From: Acidovorax sp. DW039
Lineage (GTDB): Bacteria; Pseudomonadota; Gammaproteobacteria; Burkholderiales; Burkholderiaceae_C
Length of the DNA stretch: 64,000 nt
Reading direction: 5' to 3'
Assembly (NCBI RefSeq): GCF_037101375.1
Contig: NZ_AP029019.1
Coordinates: 806,001 to 870,000 of the forward strand
Positions within the stretch are counted from its first letter, which is position 1. Each line of letters opens with the position of its first letter. The position numbers and the translations under genes were made by a program. The notes beneath the pieces are model-generated. The model was not told the origin of the DNA, made no database searches, and saw only the letters and a program-made list of their open reading frames with translations. Shown one piece after another: positions 1 to 8,551 of this stretch.

Positions 1-182
1 GCCCAGGCTCCGTCAACGGCTGGAACGGCCCCTACCTCAAAGGCGAACTGCCCAAAGACCCTTGGGGTAACGCCTATCGCTACGCTAATCTAGGCAATGG
101 CAGCTTTGAAATTGTCTCGCTGGGCTCTGACGGTGCACCCGGCGGTGAAGGCGAGGCGGCGGATATCCGCAACAAGCCCTGA
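1..182 (+). CDS. gspG: Major pseudopilin GspG, C-terminal end only (cut by window start)
   Basis: The reading frame is open from base 3 to the stop at 180-182 and encodes about 59 residues. It contains the LPKDPWGN stretch and a final SLGSDGAPGGEGEAADI, which match the calcium-binding C-terminal loop of the major pseudopilin of type II secretion. The N-terminal methylation motif is outside the window. In the family this protein polymerises into the periplasmic pseudopilus that pushes substrates through the secretin. It is followed at 232 by the other pseudopilin genes, which fits a standard gsp operon. Confidence 0.9.
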   Translation, partial: PGSVNGWNGPYLKGELPKDPWGNAYRYANLGNGSFEIVSLGSDGAPGGEGEAADIRNKP

Positions 183-231
183 TATCTGAATTGTTGGCGC
201 TGGGCGGTTAGCCCCTGCCATCGGAACAGCC

Positions 232-714
232 TTGTACGCGATCACCAGCTTTTCAGCCCCACACAAGGGCAGGCAAGGCGGCTTCACCTTGGTGGAGCTG
301 CTGGTGGTGTTCGCCATCATGGCCCTGCTGGCTGCGCTGACGCCTCTGGCCTACGACCGCTTCAAATCGTCATCTGAGTACCGCGACACCGTCCGGACCA
401 TGATGGGGCAGATGCGCGCGGCGAGATTCAAGGCTATGACTGAGGGGCGGGAGATTCGGTTTGCGCTGGATCTGCAGCAGCGCTGGTATGGTATGGAGGG
501 GACTGCGCCAAAGCCTCTGCCCGAGTCGCTGCAAGTGAAGGCCACCGTTGCGAGTGTGGAACTGGCTCCACAGGGGCAAGCATCTATCCGCTTTCTTCCT
601 CAGGGTGGCGCTACAGGCGGAAGTATTGAAATCCTCCGTTCCACAGGAAATGGGACGAGGTTGCGTGTGGACTGGCTGTCAGGTCGCGTAACTCAAGAGG
701 CTCTTCTTCCGTGA
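232..714 (+). CDS. gspH: Minor pseudopilin GspH
   Basis: This 160-residue protein has a prepilin peptidase site at residues 16-22: GG followed by FTLVE, with Glu at mature position +5, then a hydrophobic helix. The rest is weakly conserved, as is usual for GspH. The only good start in the frame is TTG at 232, since no ATG or GTG precedes the motif; this start is uncertain. The stop overlaps the GTG start of gspI by 4 bases. In the family GspH is a minor subunit of the type II secretion pseudopilus, matured in the inner membrane. Confidence 0.88.
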   Translation: MYAITSFSAPHKGRQGGFTLVELLVVFAIMALLAALTPLAYDRFKSSSEYRDTVRTMMGQMRAARFKAMTEGREIRFALDLQQRWYGMEGTAPKPLPESLQVKATVASVELAPQGQASIRFLPQGGATGGSIEILRSTGNGTRLRVDWLSGRVTQEALLP

Positions 715-1130
715 CCGCAGGTAACTTGGCTCGTGTTGGGCAGCGTGGATTCACGGTGCTGGAGTTGCTGGTGGCTTTTGCCATCATGGCGATCTCTCTA
801 GGCATGTTGTACCGCGCTGCTGGGGGCAGTGTGCGAGCAGTAGGGGGTATGGAAGCCTCCCAGCGAGCAACGATGCTGGCTGAGTCTTTGCTCGCTTCCC
901 GTGATGCTGTGCCCGAAGGCGGGTGGAATGCCTCTGGCCAATCTGCTGGCTTTGACTGGCAGGTCAATTCAGCGCCTTTCCCCACCTCTGTCAATGGTCC
1001 TAATACAGTTCCGCTGCATGAAATCCGCGTGGTGGTGGCTTGGTCTGACGGCGTCAGGAATCAACAATTGGTTTTGACCACGATACGTCCCCAAAAGAAA
1101 CCAGCCCCCGTAGCGGGAGGTCGGTTATGA
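711..1130 (+). CDS. gspI: Minor pseudopilin GspI
   Basis: The protein has 139 residues with a prepilin peptidase motif, RG then FTVLE at residues 12-18, and a hydrophobic helix after it. Size and order fit GspI, which forms the pseudopilus tip complex with GspJ and GspK. It starts at GTG, overlapping the gspH stop by 4 bases, and its end overlaps gspJ by 4 bases, so the genes are probably translationally coupled. Confidence 0.88.
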   Translation: MTAGNLARVGQRGFTVLELLVAFAIMAISLGMLYRAAGGSVRAVGGMEASQRATMLAESLLASRDAVPEGGWNASGQSAGFDWQVNSAPFPTSVNGPNTVPLHEIRVVVAWSDGVRNQQLVLTTIRPQKKPAPVAGGRL

Positions 1131-1813
1131 ACGGCTTGAGTCGTCGGAGCCATCCCTTGCTGATTACTCTGGGTGGGTTCACGCTGGTGGAAATGCTGGT
1201 CGTCATGACCCTTCTGTCGTTGCTTGTCCTTGCTTTGGGTTCTGCTCTACGTACGTCCGCACAGACGGAAGAGCGTGTTGATCTGAGGCTTGCTCGTAAT
1301 GATGAACTGCGTATAGCCGCTGGTTTTCTTCAGTCGGTGCTGGGGCGTGTCTCTCTAGAGCGTCGGCGAGATCTTTCTTCTGTGGAAGAGAGTCCATTTC
1401 TCCTGCGTGCAACCGAGCAGGAGCTTGTCTGGGGCGGTGTCATGCCGCCTCGCTATGGCGTAGGCGGGCGCTATTTTTTTCGTCTGGCCCTTGTTGATGC
1501 AGGTGCAAATAAGGTGATCGCCCTTCAATTTGTGCCCTACGATCAGCCTGTATTACCTGTTTCATGGGCAAACGTGCCCGCTGAAGCGTTGGTAAACGAT
1601 GTCACAGCCTTTAGCTTGCATTACCAGGACGCGGGCCAGGATGAGCCTATATGGATGCCTGTGTGGAGCTCCAAAGATCGTATGCCCACGCATGTGCAAA
1701 TCAGCTGGGCTACGCCTAGTGGTGGGCTTCCTCCTTTAGTCATCGCTATGCGAGGGCTCATCGCTAGTGACCCATTCTCGGCAGGCCCTTCCTTCGGAGG
1801 AGGGGGGCGATGA
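1127..1813 (+). CDS. gspJ: Minor pseudopilin GspJ
   Basis: This 228-residue protein has the cleavage motif GG/FTLVE at residues 16-22 and a following membrane helix. The size is normal for GspJ. It ends in a glycine-rich tail, PSFGGGGR, that is not typical of the globular domain and resembles tails on the GspL and GspN-like proteins encoded downstream. It overlaps gspI and gspK by 4 bases on each side. In the family GspJ joins GspI and GspK at the pseudopilus tip. Confidence 0.88.
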   Translation: MNGLSRRSHPLLITLGGFTLVEMLVVMTLLSLLVLALGSALRTSAQTEERVDLRLARNDELRIAAGFLQSVLGRVSLERRRDLSSVEESPFLLRATEQELVWGGVMPPRYGVGGRYFFRLALVDAGANKVIALQFVPYDQPVLPVSWANVPAEALVNDVTAFSLHYQDAGQDEPIWMPVWSSKDRMPTHVQISWATPSGGLPPLVIAMRGLIASDPFSAGPSFGGGGR

Positions 1814-2703
1814 TGATCGGTACTGTAAGACGTCCGCGGTGTTTCCCAGTTGCTTTAAAGCTGCGGACGTCAAGGCGCGGCGTTATCCTGATTGCTGTGT
1901 TGTGGATCGTGATGGCCTTGTCCATCATTGTGACGGGCGTCACGCGCAGCGTGCGGGACGAAGCTCGCATGCTGGGCGCCGCGCGGCAGAGCGTTCAAGC
2001 TTGCGCTACGGGCGATGCCGCCATACAGATCGCTTTGCAAGAGTTGGCGGCGCAGCCACAACCACTCGATGGGCTGGTCAATACAGCAGTCCAGTATCGA
2101 GGCTCGGTGATTGGTGTCGAGGTCATGCCGTTGAATGGCTTGATCGATTTGAATGGCGCGCAGTTGCCGCTGTTGACCAAGTTGTTCACGGTGGCTGGGC
2201 AACTGCCTGTGGCTGGTGCTGAGCAACTGGCTCAGGCGGTGGTCGAATATCGCTCGCAACCTACACCACAAGGAGCGCGCCGTCGGTTTGAAGTGGCCGA
2301 AGACCTCCTTCGCATCCCTGGGGTGAATTACGACCTCTATGCTAGACTTTCGCGCCTTGTAACGGCTGATATACGCAGTTCTGGGGGCGTGAATCCCATG
2401 GCTGCGCCGCCCGAAGTGTTGGCCGTTCTCGCAGGTGGTAATTTGCAGTTGGCAGGTCAGATTGCGCGGCAGCGAGGTACTGGTCAGCCGGGCGTCGATA
2501 TCTCGGGTCTTGATTCGTCCATGTTGAGTACCGGCCGTGTTCGGCGTTACCGGCTCACTGCCCGTGTACCTTTGCCAGAAGGCGGTGCCGTTCGTGTAGC
2601 GCGTTTTGTTGATCTCGCGCCCAGAGCCCAGGACGGAATGCCCTGGACTACATTTCACATACAGCGCGAGGTCGAGCCTATCGAGCATCGCCCTACATCC
2701 TGA
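1810..2703 (+). CDS. gspK: Minor pseudopilin GspK
   Basis: This protein of 297 residues has a cleavage site after RRG at residue 24, followed by VILIAVLWIVMAL. The Glu at +5 found in the other pseudopilins is replaced by Ala, a known trait of the GspK group. The size and the PLNGLIDLNG region fit GspK, the large tip subunit. ATG at 1810 overlaps the gspJ stop by 4 bases. GspL starts only 5 bases after its stop. Confidence 0.88.
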   Translation: MMIGTVRRPRCFPVALKLRTSRRGVILIAVLWIVMALSIIVTGVTRSVRDEARMLGAARQSVQACATGDAAIQIALQELAAQPQPLDGLVNTAVQYRGSVIGVEVMPLNGLIDLNGAQLPLLTKLFTVAGQLPVAGAEQLAQAVVEYRSQPTPQGARRRFEVAEDLLRIPGVNYDLYARLSRLVTADIRSSGGVNPMAAPPEVLAVLAGGNLQLAGQIARQRGTGQPGVDISGLDSSMLSTGRVRRYRLTARVPLPEGGAVRVARFVDLAPRAQDGMPWTTFHIQREVEPIEHRPTS

Positions 2704-2708
2704 AAGAC

Positions 2709-4157
2709 ATGCCTCTTATTTCATCTGATGCCCGTTTTCTGGGAGTCGATCTAGCTGTGCTCTGGCGCGATATGCGGGCGCCATGGCGGCGTATGCATCA
2801 GTGGCCCGTGTTCGAATGGCTGACTCCTCTGCCATATGTGCTTGTTGCCCGTGCGGACGGAAGCCAGCAGGTCTGGGAAGGCGACTTGCGTCCTTTTGCA
2901 CCCGGGCATAAGGCATCTCCTCAGTTTTATGCGGTGGAGTTGCCTGACGACTATGCGTTGCGTCGAACCATGGCACTGCCCGAGATGACCATGGAAGACG
3001 CAGAAGCAGCCATGGCGCTTGAAGCCAAAACCAGCAGTCCATTTGACGCGAGTGATCTGGTTTGGGGGCATGGCTTTGTGCGTTCACTAGCTGGTGGTGG
3101 CAAGCAGATCGAACTGGCCATGGCTTCGCGCAAACAAGTGGCTCAGTTTTTAGCTGGCGCTCGCACGACAGAGCTGGCCCAAGGTCGACCGATCGAGTTG
3201 TGGGTCATGCCGTCGCAGGGGCTGCCGGTCGTACTCTCAGGTTACGGAGAAGCTGCACGTGCTTCTTATTGCACAAGGCGTCGCCGATGGGGTTATGCAT
3301 TGTTGGCCTTACTCGGATTGGGTTTGATTGCGTTGGCAATCACTCCTACGCTCCAGTTGCGTTCGCGTGCGATCGAGGCGGTTCTCTCTTTTGATCAAGT
3401 CGTCCGCGCTGGGGCGCCTGCAGTGAAGCAGCGTGAGCAACTCATGGCTTCGGTGGATTCACTGACTGCTTTATCAGAACTCACCAATGGCCGTATCGAG
3501 CCTTTGAAAGTCCTGGACAAGCTGACCCAAACCTTGCCGGACGACACGGCCATACAGGGCATTAAGCTCCAGGGCAACAAACTCATCATGAATGGCCACA
3601 CTGCCAATGCTTCGGCCTTGATGCAGTTGTTGGGTGAAGTGCCTGGCTTTAAAGAGGTCCGTTCTCCTGCTGCGACGACCAAGGTCGGCAACGGCAAAGA
3701 AACCTTTGCCGCTGAGTTGTTGCTTGACACCCAAGTGTACGGCGTGAAAAGCGCTCAACTTGAAGGCGTTGTTGCTGCGCCTGCCGTTCAATCGCCATCA
3801 GACACTTCAGCCACACCGCCTGTCGTGTCTACTGATCCCACGGCTGCCACCTCGCCCCAGCAGCCTGGCTCTGCACCTGTTGGTGCGGCCACAAGTCCGG
3901 CGCCCGTGCCGAGATCGGCTGGAGGGACGCCTGGTACCGCTGCTGCAGCGGCCGCCGCTATCACTGGATCAGCCGGAAAGGCAGGGATGCCAGCGGCCCA
4001 AGCGCCAGCCGCCAATGCTTCAGGTGCAAGGCCTTCATTTGGTGGTCGCCCTGCTTTTGGAGGTGGCGCAACAAAACCCGGTTCACCGGCTTCGGCCGCC
4101 GGAGGCAGCACTCCTGCTGCTTCCCCGGCATCAAGCGCAGCTGGAGATAAGTCGTGA
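2709..4157 (+). CDS. gspL: Type II secretion assembly protein GspL with a long low-complexity tail
   Basis: The first 190 residues form the cytoplasmic GspL domain that in the family recruits the GspE ATPase. A single membrane helix lies at about 194-213 and a periplasmic ferredoxin-like domain follows to about residue 345. The last 130 or so residues are Ala/Pro/Ser/Gly-rich and contain SFGG and AFGG. Family members usually end after the periplasmic domain, so the tail is an addition. It overlaps gspM by 4 bases at a GTGA junction. Confidence 0.85.
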   Translation: MPLISSDARFLGVDLAVLWRDMRAPWRRMHQWPVFEWLTPLPYVLVARADGSQQVWEGDLRPFAPGHKASPQFYAVELPDDYALRRTMALPEMTMEDAEAAMALEAKTSSPFDASDLVWGHGFVRSLAGGGKQIELAMASRKQVAQFLAGARTTELAQGRPIELWVMPSQGLPVVLSGYGEAARASYCTRRRRWGYALLALLGLGLIALAITPTLQLRSRAIEAVLSFDQVVRAGAPAVKQREQLMASVDSLTALSELTNGRIEPLKVLDKLTQTLPDDTAIQGIKLQGNKLIMNGHTANASALMQLLGEVPGFKEVRSPAATTKVGNGKETFAAELLLDTQVYGVKSAQLEGVVAAPAVQSPSDTSATPPVVSTDPTAATSPQQPGSAPVGAATSPAPVPRSAGGTPGTAAAAAAAITGSAGKAGMPAAQAPAANASGARPSFGGRPAFGGGATKPGSPASAAGGSTPAASPASSAAGDKS

Positions 4158-4714
4158 ACATTCAAAAAAATCGTCAGTTGTTGGCACTCGTTGTCAGCGT
4201 GGGGCTGCTGTTTGTTCCTGTCTTGTTGGCTGGGTTTTATGTGTACGACAAGCACCGTTGGGCATCTGCTCGATTGGCTGAGCTTGAGCCGCGACATGCA
4301 CGCCTTGCGGGGCTTGCATCGCAAGAGCGCGACATTGCCGCAGTGCTGGAACAGGTGCAAAAGGCCGGTGAAAAATACGTATATCCCGCTAGCGTGGATG
4401 CCGCTCAAGCCGGGAACATGGCCCAGCAACGTATTCGCGAAATATTCTCTGCTGCCGGGTTGCAGATCAGCAGCAGCCAAGTCCTGCCTTCCAAGGCTGA
4501 AAAAGGCTTTGAGCGCATACCTCTATCAGTACGGGCTGAGGGGGATCTGCTGGCATTGCAAAGCGCTCTGGCTGTGCTTTCGAGTCAGCTGCCTCTTATG
4601 CTGGTGAGCGAAATGGACGTTCAGGTCATTGGAGGTCTGCAAAACGTGCAACAGACCGCGGCACCCCGACTGTCTGTGCAGTTTGTTTTTGGCGTGCTGA
4701 AGGGGGAGAAATGA
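4154..4714 (+). CDS. gspM: Type II secretion protein GspM
   Basis: This 186-residue bitopic inner membrane protein has a short N-terminus, a membrane helix at about 9-30, a coiled-coil-like stretch and a small periplasmic domain. Gene order and size identify it as GspM, which partners GspL in the inner membrane platform. The GTG start overlaps the gspL stop by 4 bases and the stop overlaps the next start by 4 bases. Confidence 0.85.
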   Translation: MNIQKNRQLLALVVSVGLLFVPVLLAGFYVYDKHRWASARLAELEPRHARLAGLASQERDIAAVLEQVQKAGEKYVYPASVDAAQAGNMAQQRIREIFSAAGLQISSSQVLPSKAEKGFERIPLSVRAEGDLLALQSALAVLSSQLPLMLVSEMDVQVIGGLQNVQQTAAPRLSVQFVFGVLKGEK

Positions 4715-5409
4715 GACGTCTCGCCATACCCCTTCTGGGCGCGCTCAACTTTACAGTCGTGATCGCATTGGCTTGGGCTTGGTGGTCGCCAGCCACGGGT
4801 ATTCGCAATATCCATTGGGCAGCTCCCGAACCCATCAAGGTAGATTTGCAAACTTTGCTGCCACCTTTGCCAGGACCAGGCTTGGCAGATACGAGCCAGT
4901 TCGTCGCCATGCTGGATCGTCCGGTGTTTTCGCCTACGCGCCGTCCTCCGCCGCCACCTCCTCCTCCTAAGCCTGCTGAACCAGTCGACCGTTTTGCCCA
5001 GGCCAAACTTACTGGACTATATGAAGGCCAAGGTGTTGGCGGTGTCATCCTTAATTTAGATGGGAAAGACCGCAGAGTTGCCCTCAATAACGCCGTTGAG
5101 GGCTGGCGGCTGCAATCCGTTAGCACGGGACAAGCAAGCTTTTCGAAAGGTGGACAAACGCGGGTATTGGGTTTGACACGGGCTAGCTTGACGTCATACA
5201 CGGGGGCCCCTCAGCAGAGTGTTGCGTCACCAGCTAGGGTGGCAGATTCAGTGCAGTCCCAGCCCGATGTCAACTCTGCGAAAAATCCGGTCTCTCCTGC
5301 AAGCAACGCAGCTGCTACGAGCGGCGCAGGGGGGGGCGGGGCTCCTGCGGTCCCTGCAACGCCTGCTCGTGCCTCTTTTGGTGGGCGTTCGGCTCGCCCC
5401 AATTCTTGA
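4711..5409 (+). CDS. GspN/GspC-like type II secretion protein
   Basis: The 232-residue protein has an N-terminal membrane helix at about 5-25, a run of eight prolines near residue 82, and a small domain at about 95-165 with LTGLYEGQGVGGVILN that resembles the homology region of GspC. The C-terminal 60 residues are low complexity and end with ASFGGRSARPNS. No separate gspC lies in the window, so this may be the clamp between inner-membrane platform and secretin. The exact family, N or C, is not certain from sequence alone. Confidence 0.75.
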   Translation: MRRLAIPLLGALNFTVVIALAWAWWSPATGIRNIHWAAPEPIKVDLQTLLPPLPGPGLADTSQFVAMLDRPVFSPTRRPPPPPPPPKPAEPVDRFAQAKLTGLYEGQGVGGVILNLDGKDRRVALNNAVEGWRLQSVSTGQASFSKGGQTRVLGLTRASLTSYTGAPQQSVASPARVADSVQSQPDVNSAKNPVSPASNAAATSGAGGGGAPAVPATPARASFGGRSARPNS

Positions 5410-5441
5410 TAGCCCCCTCAGGCATTAATTCATATTCAACG

Positions 5442-7871
5442 ATGAAATCATCCCCTTACGTACTTGCAATCGCCCTCTGTACTTTGGGGCAGGGACTGCA
5501 TGCACAGGTCGGTGCGACAGAGCAAGTGGCTCCATCAGCCCCTCCGGTGGCTGAGCCCTCTTCGCCCCCTGCGACCGCTGCGCCAAATGCAAAGCAAGAC
5601 TCCATTGCAAACAGAGATGCCACCGTGCCTCCTGCAGCCACGGAAGGCAACCCAGCAGCTGCCCGTATTCTCAAAGGAACCGGCCAGGTAATTGCTCCAC
5701 CAAAGCCTTCTCCTGCAATTCCAGGAACACCTGTTTCATTCCGGTTTGAAGAAGCACCGGTGGCAGAGGTCGTGCGCACCGTGCTGGGTGATATCTTGAA
5801 AGTGGACTATGTCATGCATCCCCCACTTCAAGGCACGGTGACTTTATCAACCCGGACACCGGTGACCCCTGATCAAGCGGTTTTCCTTTTGGAAAGCGCG
5901 CTGCAGGCCAACGGCCTTGCTTTGGTGAGAGACGCTCGCGGAACCTTTCATGCCGGACGGGCGGACGTACTGAAGAACTTTGGTGGCACCGTTCGTCAAT
6001 TTGGCACACCGGGCAATCCGTCTATTCCGCCGGGGTTGGGCGTAGTTATCATTCCGCTTCAGTACATCGGTGCGGGCGAAATGGCATCCATTCTCAAGCC
6101 CATGGTGCCTCCAGAGGCGTTGGTCCGTGTCGATTCTGTACGCAATCTGCTGGTCATGATGGGTACGCGTACCCAGGCCGAAGGATGGATGGAACTCGTC
6201 AATACCTTTGATGTGGACTTGCTCAAAGGCATGTCTGTGGGGGTGTTCCCACTCAAACACGCCACGGTCAAAGAAGTAGAGGCCGCCCTCAGGTTGGTCA
6301 GCGGTGCCGCATCGCCTGCAGGCACAGCACCGGCAGCGGGGTCTGGTAATGCGGCTACTCAAACTCCAGCCACGATCGCATCAGTGCCCGGTGCGGCGGC
6401 AGCCGCAGGTGCCAGCATGTCTGCCCCAGCACTGAGTGAAAGCAGTCCTTTGTTTGGTGCACTGCGTGTGTTGCCTATCGAGCGTATCAACAGCATTTTG
6501 GTCGTTACGCCAAGAGCTTCTTATCTGGAAGAGGCGCGCCGCTGGATTGAGCGGATAGATCAACCAAGCGATGGTGGTTCAGAACCCCAACTCTTTGTCT
6601 ATCAGGTCCAATATGGCAATGCTCGGCATCTCGCCTCAGTGCTTAGCGGGCTGTTTGGCGGTCAAGGTGCAGGGGCTTCTACAAGTGCCAACACGGGCGT
6701 AGCGCCAGGCTTGGGCGCGTCTACCGGCACGTCTTTTGGTCAGTCAGGCTTTTTGGGCGGGAACACATTCAGCGGAGGAACGACCGGATTGGGTGGCCTC
6801 AGCTCTGGAGTGAATAGCGCATCCAGAAGTGCCGCGAGTCTTGCCTCTGCATTTACGGGCGGTGGCGGTGTGGTGAACAGTCGTTCTAATCAAGCAAACA
6901 CACAAGGTGCAGTCAGCGCCACGATCGGAAGCATCAGACTGGTTTCGGACGACCTCAATAACTCAGTGCTGGTATGGTCTACCCGTGCAGAATTCAATCG
7001 CATTGAAGCCACCCTGAAGAGGCTGGACCTTCCTCTGACCCAAGTGCTCATTGATGCCAGCATCATTGAAGTGACGTTGAATGATGACCTGCAATACGGC
7101 CTCAAGTGGGCATTTAGCGGAGATGCGCGGTCAGGCTACAGCGGGATCGGTTCCGTGGGTTCCGCAAGTGCAGTGAGTCAAGGGTTTTCTTACACCTTGC
7201 GCAATGCGGCGGGCATCACCAAAGCCACATTGACCGCTTTGGCTGAAAAATCTTTGGTCAAGATGCTTTCCAACCCGTCGTTGATGGTGCTGGACAACCA
7301 TACCGCCACTATCGCGGTGGGGGACCAAATTCCTGTAAAAAGCTCTACCATCACTAATGACACCTCTGGTACCACCTCAACAACGATCCAGTACAAGGAC
7401 ACTGGTGTGAACTTGGCTGTGACACCATCCGTCACGGCGGGCAATATGGTGGCAATGCAAATTGATCAGACAGTGACCGACGCTGGCTCGCCAGACACAA
7501 AGACCACTGCGGGTGGCGGTGAGCGCCCCTTTCTGCAGCGCCAGATATCCAGCAAAGTGGCCGTCCGTTCGGGCGAATCCATCGTTCTTGGCGGTTTGAT
7601 CAAAAATAACCAATCTTCAAAGAAGTCAGGTGTGCCTCTACTGCAGGATATTCCATTGGTGGGGAACCTCTTTACAGAAAAAGTCTCCACCGGCGTGCGC
7701 ACAGAGTTGCTGGTCATCATTACGCCACGTGTGGTCAGGGCTGATGTAGAAATCAAAGAGGTCAGCGAAGACTTGCGTGAGCGGCTGAAGGGCTTGCGCG
7801 CGATAGAAGCGGACCTGCCCGCAAGGGGCGGCATAGCACCGACGGCACCACAGCCATCTGTAATGCAGTAA
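5442..7871 (+). CDS. gspD: Type II secretion secretin GspD
   Basis: The 809-residue protein starts with a clear signal peptide (to about residue 22, ending LHAQ), then a Pro/Ala-rich spacer, an N0 domain, repeated N1-N3 domains and the C-terminal secretin domain with VPLLQDIPLVGNLF. It forms the outer membrane pore of type II secretion. The frame is open from TTG at 5406, which overlaps the previous stop, but ATG at 5442 gives a clean signal peptide and is preferred. A Gly/Ser-rich insert with SFGQSGFLGG lies between the N domains and the secretin core. Confidence 0.93.
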   Translation: MKSSPYVLAIALCTLGQGLHAQVGATEQVAPSAPPVAEPSSPPATAAPNAKQDSIANRDATVPPAATEGNPAAARILKGTGQVIAPPKPSPAIPGTPVSFRFEEAPVAEVVRTVLGDILKVDYVMHPPLQGTVTLSTRTPVTPDQAVFLLESALQANGLALVRDARGTFHAGRADVLKNFGGTVRQFGTPGNPSIPPGLGVVIIPLQYIGAGEMASILKPMVPPEALVRVDSVRNLLVMMGTRTQAEGWMELVNTFDVDLLKGMSVGVFPLKHATVKEVEAALRLVSGAASPAGTAPAAGSGNAATQTPATIASVPGAAAAAGASMSAPALSESSPLFGALRVLPIERINSILVVTPRASYLEEARRWIERIDQPSDGGSEPQLFVYQVQYGNARHLASVLSGLFGGQGAGASTSANTGVAPGLGASTGTSFGQSGFLGGNTFSGGTTGLGGLSSGVNSASRSAASLASAFTGGGGVVNSRSNQANTQGAVSATIGSIRLVSDDLNNSVLVWSTRAEFNRIEATLKRLDLPLTQVLIDASIIEVTLNDDLQYGLKWAFSGDARSGYSGIGSVGSASAVSQGFSYTLRNAAGITKATLTALAEKSLVKMLSNPSLMVLDNHTATIAVGDQIPVKSSTITNDTSGTTSTTIQYKDTGVNLAVTPSVTAGNMVAMQIDQTVTDAGSPDTKTTAGGGERPFLQRQISSKVAVRSGESIVLGGLIKNNQSSKKSGVPLLQDIPLVGNLFTEKVSTGVRTELLVIITPRVVRADVEIKEVSEDLRERLKGLRAIEADLPARGGIAPTAPQPSVMQ

Positions 7872-7920
7872 TTTATTGTGGGCATGCACCCACTTCATAC
7901 TTCTTTCAAAAGGAGACTTG

Positions 7921-8346
7921 GTGAAAATGTCACTAATTCAAGCTACTCGATCCACGTTTGTGGCCACAATGTCAGTTGCAGTGCTCATTTTGGCTGGCTG
8001 TGCCACCATGGGGGCAGCGCAACCTGAGGTCCAGGTCAAGCAGCGGGCTGAGGCCTACTGGAAGGCTCGCGCTGCTGGGCAGGCTGAACAGGCCTACGAG
8101 TTCACTACGCCCTCATACCGTAAGGTGCATACGTTTGACCAGTACAAAATGCAGTTCGGCAAAGGTGCCAGCATCAAGGGCGTGAGTGTGATCAAAGTCG
8201 ACTGCGAGGCAGAAAAATGCACGGTTCGCACAAAAGTTGAGGCTGCACCCGCTTTAATGGGGGTAAGTGTGGGTACCATAGCAACGCACTTGGACGAGAT
8301 CTGGCTGCTCGAGGACGGCCAATGGTGGCGCTACCAAGACATTTGA
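7921..8346 (+). CDS. Small outer membrane or periplasmic lipoprotein, function unknown
   Basis: The protein has a lipoprotein signal peptide with the lipobox LAGC, so it is probably processed at that Cys. The mature part, about 110 residues, contains KQRAEAYWKARAAGQAEQAYE, like the NTF2-like or DUF4440-type small domains, but I do not recognise a named family. AGGAG at 7911-7915 lies 5 bases before GTG 7921 and 11 before ATG 7927; either could be the start. It lies 49 bases after gspD on the same strand and may be co-transcribed with it. Confidence 0.75.
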   Translation: MKMSLIQATRSTFVATMSVAVLILAGCATMGAAQPEVQVKQRAEAYWKARAAGQAEQAYEFTTPSYRKVHTFDQYKMQFGKGASIKGVSVIKVDCEAEKCTVRTKVEAAPALMGVSVGTIATHLDEIWLLEDGQWWRYQDI

Positions 8347-8551
8347 CATTTGATGTGTTGGCGATTGCCCCCAACCGCATGACCCTGAGGAGAGAGATGA
8401 AAGCCATCTGAATCAACAGTGTTGCAATAAATCAACAGTGGGCTGTAACCGGTTTGTAAGACCTAGAAGGCCCCCAAGCGCTGTGCTACCATTCCCTAGC
8501 GTAATCAATCGTGGTAGTTGCGCTTACCAACTTTTTAACTGGAGTTTCTAT
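8347..8551. other. Leader region of the 630-residue exported protein gene
   Basis: This 205-base stretch has no supported gene. It holds an 11-base direct repeat, AATCAACAGTG, at 8411-8421 and 8430-8440, spaced 19 bases start to start. GGAG at 8541-8544 is placed as the ribosome binding site for ATG 8552. I could not assign -35 and -10 boxes with confidence. Confidence 0.5.
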
